Shown here: positions 57,133 through 64,000 of the stretch, piece after piece
Layout of the letters: each line of letters opens with the position of its first letter
Numbering within the stretch: position 1 is the first letter of the stretch
NCBI GenBank assembly: GCA_039720395.1
Contig: CM077822.1
Coordinates: 18,992,589 to 19,056,588 of the forward strand
Reading direction: 5' to 3'
Origin: Liquidambar formosana
Taxonomy: Eukaryota > Streptophyta > Magnoliopsida > Saxifragales > Altingiaceae
Length of the DNA stretch: 64,000 bases
Program-made: the position numbers and the translations under genes
Notes under the pieces: generated by a model
Told to the model about the DNA's origin: nothing
Database searches by the model: none
Seen by the model: the letters and a program-made list of their open reading frames with translations, nothing else

Positions 57133-57190
57133 AGGCACGTACGTACATGCCTTAGGCACGTACGTGCATCAGGCAGGCACGTACGTGTCT
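57133..57190. promoter_or_regulatory. Palindrome triplet D1 in AS1 intron 1
   Basis: GCACGTACGT units at 57135, 57156 and 57177, 21 bases apart. Confidence 0.8.
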
Positions 57191-57272
57191 GTGACCATTT
57201 TTTTCCTCTTTTTGGACCCACCCCACACTCGTTGCAGGAAAAAAAAAAAAAAAAAAAGTGTGTATAAAGGCC

Positions 57273-57330
57273 AAGCACGTACGTGCATGCCTTAAGCACG
57301 TACGTGCATCAGGCAGGCACGTACGTGCAT
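57273..57330. promoter_or_regulatory. Palindrome triplet D2 in AS1 intron 1
   Basis: Three perfect GCACGTACGTGC palindromes at 57275, 57296 and 57317, exactly 21 bases apart. Confidence 0.85.
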
Positions 57331-57477
57331 TAGGCTGTTTGCCCCTTTGATTCCCAATTACACCCACACGAATCCCTGAGGTTCCGACCCCCTCATGTCC
57401 GTTTCGAACCTCGGAGAGGCTCGAATGCGTCCTATTCCACGATTAACTGAAAGGAACTGGGTTAAGTTCAGATAAAG

Positions 57478-57533
57478 ACACGTGCGCACGCATACGACGC
57501 ACGTACGCGCATTCGATTCGTACGTACGTGCCT
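57478..57533. promoter_or_regulatory. Palindrome triplet D3 in AS1 intron 1
   Basis: Degenerate units at 57478 (ACACGTGCGCACGCAT), 57499 (GCACGTACGCGCAT) and 57520 (GTACGTACGTGC), 21 bases apart. Confidence 0.75.
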
Positions 57534-58075
57534 TTAGCTGGGTTTTTCCAGTTCTTCTTCCATTTTGGTAACATCCCGACCAAATCCCCGGATTTTACCC
57601 CCTCACATTTTGTTTTCGTGATAACCCAAGTCAAGGTTTCGTCTCAGTAGCCGAAAATGAAATAAACATTGCGGAAATAAAAACTTACTCGGCCTAGCGC
57701 GGCAAGATGGGAGGCGTGCTCGGTGGGACGGAGGAGAATCCCACCCTCACTACGTCGGAGGCGAGGCTGGGGGCGCCATCTCTGAATCGCAGGCCTCCCT
57801 AGCTCGTCAGGGTCCCTCGCCGGTGCGGCACCTGATGTGCTCGCCTTCGCCGGCGTACGCTGGCGTTTGGGTGCCATGGGTATGCTCGAATGAGATCGGG
57901 AAGCAGGAGGTCAGGATGGGAGATGTAAAGTCTCTTGGTCTGTAAGAGTGTACGTAAGGATTATGGGACGTGGGTGCGAGTTTATAGGCGTTTTCGCGCC
58001 TTTTGAACTGCCCCATAACCATGCATTGGAAACGACGCCGTTTGGGGAGTCCCTTTGAATACCCACAAAAACCGG

Positions 58076-58133
58076 ATGCACGTACGTGCATTGGGCCTGT
58101 TCGTGCGAGCATGACCGAGGCACGTGCGATCAT
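58076..58133. promoter_or_regulatory. Palindrome triplet upstream of AS1
   Basis: GCACGTACGTGCAT (58078), GTTCGTGCGAGCAT (58099) and GCACGTGCGATCAT (58120), 21 bases apart, about 200 bases upstream of the AS1 ATG on the minus strand. Confidence 0.75.
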
Positions 58134-58204
58134 GAACTTCAATTGTCGATTTTATTTGCGGTTCGACTCGGTAATCAACCAATCCAAACTCGTTTTAAAA
58201 TATC

Positions 58205-59010
58205 CCCTCAATTAACCCGGATTTAATTGGAATTCACCCCGCGAATTTCAATTCGGAATTTAATCAACCCGGATTTAATTGGAATTTACCCCGCGAATTT
58301 CAATTCGAAATTTAATCAACCCGGATTTAATTGAAATTCACCCCGCGAATTTCAATTCGGAATTTAACCAACCCGGATTTAATTGAAATTCACCCCGCGA
58401 ATTTCAATTCGGAATCTAACCAACTTGGATTTAATTGGAATTCACCCCGCGAATTTCAATTCGGAATTTAATCAACCCGGATTTAATTGGAATTCACCCC
58501 GCGAATTTCAATTCGGAACTTAATCAACCCGGATTTAATTGGAATTTACCCCGCGAATTTCAATTCGGAATTTAATCAACCCGGATTTAATTGGAATTCA
58601 CCTCGCGAATTTCGATTCGAGACTTAATCAATCTGGATTCAATTCGAAATCTAATCAACCCGGATTCAATTCGAAATCTAATCAACCCGGGTTTAATTCG
58701 AAATTTAATCAACCCGGATTTAATTGAAATTCACTCCGCGAATTTTAATTCAAAATCCCATTCGAATTTACTCCGCGAATTCCAATTCGGAATTAAGTCA
58801 ACCCGGATTTAATTGGAATTCACCTCGCGAATTTCAATTCGAGATTTAATCAACCCGGATTTAATTGGAATTCATCCCGCGAATTTCAATTCGAAATTAA
58901 ATCCGGAAATTCGAAATTTAATCAACCCGGATTTAATTGGAATTCATCCTGCGAATTTCAATTCAGGAATTAAATCAACCCGGATTTAATTAGGATTTAC
59001 TCTGCAAATT
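58205..59010 (+). repeat. 52-base tandem repeat array before the 3' LTR
   Basis: About 15 copies of a unit containing CAACCCGGATTTAATTGG, AATTCACCCCGCG and CGAATTTCAATTCGG; period 52 measured at 58214, 58266 and 58318. The unit contains the short inverted repeat CGAATT-TC-AATTCG. Later copies are rearranged. Tandem arrays in the 3' untranslated part are known in Tat/Ogre elements and may seed satellites. Confidence 0.88.
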
Positions 59011-59250
59011 TCAAAATGCTGGATTCCCCGGAAGCCACGCATTACCTTCCAATTGTCCCGGAAAGGTATCACCATACACTATGAACTACGGTAGGTCTGA
59101 TCCTCGTTAAGAGGTACGTAGGAAGTAGGGAATTTCCCCCGATCCGACCTTTCATACATGCATTTGTATCATTTAAGGTTTGCATGAGCCAATTGGTCCA
59201 AAATGAGTGTTTCCGGGTCTTTTAATTTTGTTCGTTGCACGAGCAAAATC

Positions 59251-59266
59251 AAAAGAAGGGGCAAAC
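59251..59266 (+). other. Outer element polypurine tract
   Basis: AAAAGAAGGGGCAAAC immediately precedes the 3' LTR, a typical plus-strand primer site. Confidence 0.8.
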
Positions 59267-60666
59267 TGTTAACACCCCATTTTGTACCACTTGACACCTC
59301 AAGCCACTTTCTGAGACCCGATGATGAAGGGCAGTAGCCAATAGACCATCGCAAGCACGCGCGAAGGACTCACGAGGACACAGCAGGCTGGAATGACAAT
59401 TTGATACGCCATGCACGTACGTGCATATACCATGCACGTACGATCATGACCCTTTTTTTTGAATTTCATCGCTTCCCTCCGAATTTGTTTCTTACCTTAT
59501 GCAGCCCCCACGCTGACGGCTGCTGGGTGGCGACTGGGAAACCCTAGAAACCCCCGAACCAAACCCTAATCCCCGCCTATAAATACCCCGCTTTCATTCA
59601 AGAGAAAGGATCCGAATTTTGGCTACCAAAACCACCACTCTAGAAACCCTGAGACTGACGGCTGTGTCCACGAGAGGTCCAGAAAGCACGCTTGTGAAGG
59701 GATCGCTGCTGCCCGAACCTGAGGGTAACCATTCTCAATCCTTAATTTCGTTTTAGCATGATTATTTATAATATTGCATTTGATATGTATATCCTGTCAT
59801 TTAATACTCATAATTAGGACACGTTCAGATCTAATCCGGCACCGATTCATTTGTGCATTTAAGGTTTGAAATGAGTTTCTCATCCATTTCAAATGCGTAG
59901 GGCTACATAAGATTTATCCGTTAACTCTAGCATTTTTTTTCGCGCATGATATATCTCTCTGTTAATTCTTAGCATTTAATCCGCATGGTTTAGGCCCACA
60001 AATATCTGTTGCATCTTTATTAGCATCTGCTGTCATTTCGCCATCTAGGTCTAGGTCATTTTGTCATCTCTAAATCGCATTATAGCCATTTTTCTGCATA
60101 CATTCGAGTCAAAGATCTGTTCGGGCACAGCATGGTAGGCATCGGATGGAATTTGATAAGCATGTACGTACGTACATATGGTATGCACGTACGTGCATCT
60201 CATATGCACGTACGTGCATGAGCCATGTTTTTACAGTTTAATCCCTTCTTTTCTTTTGCAGGCAGTATAGGTACCCCTTTGCAACCTTGTGAATATTCTG
60301 TATCATATATATCTGTTTATATATCTGGTCTTCCTTCCCTTTTTCTCATCTGTGCATGCCATTATCTGAATTCGATTGCATAAGTGTTTGGTTGACGGTT
60401 GAATTCAATTAAGTTCCTTTTTAATTAAAGCCAATAAGTGTATGTGAGGCCGGATTTTAGCCGGGCGCAGACGGGTGCCTAACACCTTCCCGTCCGCGTA
60501 CCTTAGCTCCGAACCTTGATTCTTTGGGTGATGACGAGTTGGGTCCTTGCTAGGGGTCTATCGGTTCCCGAGGCCAAAATCGGGTGGCGACTCCCTCTCC
60601 GCCCTAATCGTCCGCGATTAGTGGCGTACTCCCGAGCCGACGTGGTGAAAGGACACGGCGCTCACA
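59267..60666 (+). repeat. Outer element 3' LTR
   Basis: 1400 bases, about 98.9 percent identical to the 5' LTR, with TATA at 59578-59585. Palindromes at 59411 and 59432 (two, not three) and at 60162, 60183 and 60204. Followed by TSD ATTAC (60667-60671). Confidence 0.95.
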
Positions 60667-60671
60667 ATTAC

Positions 60672-61080
60672 ATTCCCAAAAATCCTAATACAATGGATCT
60701 ACTACAATGAATAAATAAATGGGGATGCCGCGCCACACATTATGCCTCAAGGAATATCTTATACACAGAAGGCAAACAAACATAAGCTCTATCATATTTT
60801 ACCAAAAATCCATCCATTTAATCCTATAACTAACATGCTAACACATATTAAGCAATTGGTCTATTAAATGGATGGTAGGGCTATGCTAGGGCCCATAAGG
60901 ACAAACCCGTGAGGCCAGCCAATGGGCTGCGCCAGAGCGGACAATACCTTGAGGTGAGAGGTTGGGCTGCACGTCTAACACAAGTAAAGAAGTATTTGGC
61001 CTGCAATGATGGAATGAAAATTGTGGAACCTGCAAACCCAGCCTCACAAGCTCCTCTATCATTCACAGAAGTGGGTAGCT
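60672..61080. other. Repeat-like fragment beyond the outer element
   Basis: No gene seen. The segment near 60885-60970 (AAACCCGTGAGGCC, AGCGGACAATACC) reads like words common in LTRs or leaders of plant retrotransposons; it could be left-over copia leader separated by the outer insertion. No matching LTR was found. Confidence 0.3.
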
Positions 61081-62255
61081 AGGTTGATAAATTCTATTCA
61101 CATGGTCTTCATTCAATTTGGATGTTAAACAATTGGTATCCGAAGTGTTATTTTCTTTCGTTTTTCTTTCTACTATTTTTTTCATTCACACTCTCAACTT
61201 GAAGATATGGAACTTAAAAAAGGCTGCCTCTCACGAGCACGTGCGCCTTAACCCCTCGTTCCTTTTAAAGGATAGGTTTGCCCTTTTAACAATCTGTAAA
61301 GTGATTTAGTGAGTTGATTTTTGTTGTTCTTTCCAAACTTTATAATATCATAATTTCATTTTATATGTTTTTTTGAAAAAAAAAAAAACTTCGGCAATTT
61401 TGCTTACTTAACAAGCTAAAGAGCTGCTTTTGCTTTACCCATCTCAAGTGAACATGAGAAAACACCACCATCCGATCACCATTGACAACATCATTGGTAT
61501 CCTTGGTTAATTGGTTTTGTTCAATTGCTACGGTATAGAAATTATATTGACTTCACACAGAAATTTCTCTGTCTACCAAAATTATATTCTCTTCACAAAA
61601 TTAAATTCTCCATTTACCATCCCCATCCTTGCTTCAAAAGAAAGAACTCTAGCCCAGGACTGTGCTAGGGTAATCTGAGCGATTGAGTTATATTTTGACA
61701 GAAAAATAAAAAAGGTACTGTCAAAATGACCAAAATGATTTCATGAGCACATTTTTAATCTTTAATGTGACTCGTCAAAATCAAAGTTCAACGGCTCAAA
61801 TTACCCCAACACCGTAGTGGACTTAAACTGAATCCAAATCCCAGAGAACTCCATAACCCGTTTGCTTCGAAGGAAAAAAACAGAGGAGTGCGAAATCCAT
61901 AACCAATTGGAAAAACTGCATATATAAACACGGTGGGCAAATTCCATAACCCACGAAAATTGTCTTCAAGGCGAATTCCATCACCCACGAACCATCCCCA
62001 ACACAAGAAAAAATTTATTAAATAAAAAAGGAAAATTCCATAACCCAAACAGCTTCGACAACCCATTGTTACAACACGAGCATGGCCTTTGAACCAAATG
62101 ATATTTCAAAACCAAATTGGGAAATAGCATGGGTTTTGGTTGCAGGATGTTTAAAATAATTTAACTATTTTTTATTGATTGGTCGAAACCCGACAGTTTT
62201 TTTGGGAAAAAGAAGTGATCAATTTTATGTTGAAATATTCTGAAGCATCGAGCCT
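61081..62255. other. Intergenic DNA
   Basis: No supported gene or repeat. At 61840-62050 the word CCATAACCC / CCATCACCC recurs at irregular distances, without a clear unit. Confidence 0.4.
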
Positions 62256-62536
62256 AATCTTTATGACTTTCTTGAGAAGTCTCAATTGTTCTTCTTTTTG
62301 CTATTTTTGTTTTAAAATATTTGTCCATTTTGAAAAATCAAATCATAATTTTTTTTTTTTTAACTTTCCTATACTATCCTTTGTTATTTCAATAATTACT
62401 TTCAAATACAAAACCCAATACCAAGTAGGAGAGGGTACTTTTGGAAAATGGAATTTAATAAATGAGAAGGTAATGCAAGTTTCTCTTAAACTGTATGTTT
62501 TGTCAAACTTAGTCTGTCTTTGTGAGATAGAGGGAG
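62256..62536 (+). mobile_element. Stowaway-like MITE, copy 2 (degraded left end)
   Basis: It aligns to the reverse complement of 8596-8866: shared words ATTTGTCCATTTTGAAAA, TCAAATCAT, CCTTTGTTATTTCAATAAT and ACAAAACCCAATAC. It ends AGAGGGAG before TA (62537-62538). The left terminus is degraded, so the start is approximate. Confidence 0.75.
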
Positions 62537-62538
62537 TA

Positions 62539-62904
62539 GTAGAAATATGGAAGCCCTTAGACCTCTCCCTCTCCCAAACCTTAGGTGATCAATACCACTG
62601 TGTTCCTTTGGGCATCAACAACCATCTCACCACTGACATATCCAGGCTTAAAAGATTTCACTTATATCCAGAAACCTCAAAACAAAAAAATGCTAGATCT
62701 TGTGTAGAGAGCCGTATCAAAACTTTCATGGCTACATTATACTTCCACTAATGGCAGAAGTAAATTGGGTCTTCTACTGTCTCCGAAGTCTTTTTGGTGG
62801 GTATGTTTGATCAAATTAACAGAGTATGGACCCAATTGTCTTTCACAACAAAATTATCCTCTACAGTTTGAACCCATCACAAACTCTAAGGCCTGACTCA
62901 GTTG
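62539..62904. other. Intergenic DNA between MITEs
   Basis: Nothing recognised; short frames lack domains. Confidence 0.4.
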
Positions 62905-63064
62905 TTTGGTCGGAATCGGGATGATCGGAATGGAATATAATGAATTTCCTCTACTCTCTTCTCCTTTTCTCTCTCTCATTACAGCTTCTTTTCTCTCTCT
63001 CATTGCGGAATCTCGATCACCATTGAAATTTCATTTCATTCCCATTCTTCCTATTCCGGCCAAA
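62905..63064. mobile_element. Short foldback/MITE-like element
   Basis: Imperfect inverted ends TTTGGTCGGAATCGGGATGA and, from the other end, TTTGGCCGGAATAGGAAGAA, around a duplicated TTCTCTCTCTCATT segment. Resembles hAT-type MITEs common in dicots; no clear TSD seen. Confidence 0.45.
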
Positions 63065-63379
63065 CAAATTAGCCATAAGAGATAGTCATCCACATCTTCC
63101 TCTATCTTTATCTTATACCAACTATATAATGAAGGTGTTGTCAATTCCAATGAAGCATGTCACTGATCGTCAAATAGGAATATAGGCATGCTTATCAAAC
63201 GAAGTAATCTTTCAAAAACGATAAGACAATTGATGTAATGGCTCACACAGTCACACTAGGCAAAATTCTTTCTATGAGCACTAGATGAGCCCTGCATTTA
63301 GGACGGTTAAAATGAGCCATATTGTAAGAGAAGTTCACCCCCACTACAAATTCATTAGTTGAGCACTTGAGCTAGTCAA
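63065..63379. other. Intergenic DNA
   Basis: Nothing recognised. Confidence 0.4.
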
Positions 63380-63545
63380 CCAAAACTCAGTTCTCAACTT
63401 TAAAAATATGTGAAAAGTGACTTCCAGCAAAGGCACAATTGGGAATTGCTTGGATGCTTCCTAATCGAATTAAAAACTAAACCAAAGAGAGAAAGGGGAG
63501 ACTGGTGAGCTTTTATTATAGATTACTATTAAATATTAATTCTAC
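63380..63545 (+). repeat. Orphan copy of the TNL promoter
   Basis: It matches the TNL upstream region 225-370 with the same order of words: GTGACTTCCAGC, GGCACAATTGG, AATTGCTTGGATGCTTCC. The TATA has changed from ACTATAAATATT to ACTATTAAATATT. Similarity ends just after the TATA, and no TIR coding follows in the window. Confidence 0.75.
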
Positions 63546-64000
63546 CTTGAGGTGTCCGTCTAGCACACTTTCGGAGAAAATTCAAAGGTGTTTTGAAAGC
63601 TAAAAGTTATTTCACACATTTTAAGAATGTTTAGTGGGTCATTCAAAAGGCCGTTCAAACAAATTGATTTTTATTAGTAAGTCATTTTAACTAGAAGTTA
63701 CTGTGAATAGCTTTGGGAAGTGCTGATTGTGGAAAGCTAAAAACCTCTTTAAGTGACCTTTTAGGGATGTGCTAGCATAACATGTCATTGCTTGCTAGCT
63801 AAAAGCAATGAAACCCAACCCAAATCATATATGACTACAAATGAATTTTAATTCACTTTAAAAAAATTAAGATTTATTATTATTTAGGCCATGATTTGAG
63901 TGTCATTACTTTTAAAAATGATAGTTTATCATGCCATTATTTTCCATCATTTTAATGCAAAATTAAAGGACTTCTAAAATGTGTGGTCACCCAACACCAA
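63546..64000. other. Intergenic DNA at window end
   Basis: AT-rich, no gene recognised. Confidence 0.4.

Larger units (their letters stand above)
55208..57877 (-). pseudogene. Antisense gene AS1: plant-mobile-domain protein, six exons, one nonsense codon
   Basis: Exons on minus: 57877-57689, 57033-56401, 56306-56205, 56127-55786, 55704-55552, 55462-55208. Every exon length is a multiple of three, every boundary is GT-AG, and the total is 557 codons plus stop. The plant mobile domain is visible in exon 2 (WDTTHTFHIAGRELTLTPYD, FYRLTGLRMDGLPLPFD) and continues into exon 3 (WSSRRFLDEL). The N terminus is basic (MAPKRQRTPAK). The C terminus is an acidic Asp/Gly run (GDGDDGDGGDGGDD). The only defect is TAG at 56863-56865 (codon 120), between MAER and WDTTHTF, one G-to-A change from Trp. 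The family is carried by plant gypsy elements and by host MAIN-like genes; its role here is not known. Intron 1 carries nine palindromes. Confidence 0.82.
31299..60666 (+). mobile_element. Outer Tat/Ogre-type Ty3/gypsy retrotransposon (about 16.35 kb without the nested element)
   Basis: TG..CA LTRs of 1421 and 1400 bases, TSD ATTAC, a PBS to tRNA-Arg and a polypurine tract. Between them are gag-protease-G-patch, RT with two RNase H domains, integrase, and two antisense genes downstream of pol. tRNA-Arg priming, dual RNase H and extra antisense ORFs are hallmarks of the plant Tat/Ogre lineage. I saw about 16 LTR substitutions, or about 1.1 percent, plus one 21-base indel. The nested element (41214-54225 plus one TSD) accounts for the remaining length. 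Pol carries one in-frame TAG and a frame change after gag-pro. Confidence 0.93.

Noticed and set aside
57152..57367. Minus-strand frames reading repeated ARTCL-like peptides
   Set aside because: They are translations across the phased palindromes in an intron; the repeat comes from DNA structure, not a protein.

Overview
The window looks like repeat-rich nuclear DNA of a dicot, probably a woody one. It carries a TIR-NB-LRR (TNL) immune-receptor gene, a class that monocots lack, with ordinary GT-AG introns. It also carries LTR retrotransposons primed by plant tRNA-Arg, an L1-type LINE with a plant-style RNase H tail, and MITEs of the 'CTCCCTCC' type. I cannot name the species. No rRNA, tRNA, CRISPR or prokaryotic gene structure was seen.

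Layout. (1) 1-18110: one TNL gene on the plus strand. Four exons (450-952, 14792-15896, 16013-16285, 16419-18110) join in frame to 1190 codons plus stop. Intron 1 is 13.8 kb and holds a LINE with a perfect 17-bp target-site duplication (TSD), a MITE, a long-armed foldback MITE and a solo LTR. (2) 18.1-25.0 kb: a duplicated copy of the TNL 3' end, an unrecognised exon pair with a frameshift, a decayed bifunctional-nuclease (BBD) pseudogene, and a 2.46-kb solo-type LTR with TSD. (3) 25.7-31.3 kb: a decayed minus-strand Ty1/copia element. (4) 31299-60666: a Ty3/gypsy Tat/Ogre-type element of about 16.35 kb, with a gag-protease-G-patch ORF, RT with two RNase H domains, and integrase. It also has two spliced genes on the opposite strand. 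A younger 13.0-kb gag-only Tat-like element (41214-54225) is inserted in an exon of one of these genes. (5) 60.7-64 kb: fragments, a second copy of the first MITE, and a stray copy of the TNL promoter at 63.4 kb.

Main discovery candidate. All four gypsy-type LTR families here carry short palindromes repeated about every 21 bp (two helical turns) just upstream of the LTR TATA box. The palindrome sequences differ completely between families. In the large element the arrays occur about ten times, and each sits in the LTR, or in a promoter or intron of the element's own antisense genes. This layout suggests a regulator-operator circuit inside the retrotransposon, possibly an antisense-encoded protein and its binding sites. 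A second unusual structure is a 1.6-kb array of about 23-bp hairpin units in the inner element. Its stems change in a compensatory way while the loop keeps TTGAC, the WRKY W-box core.
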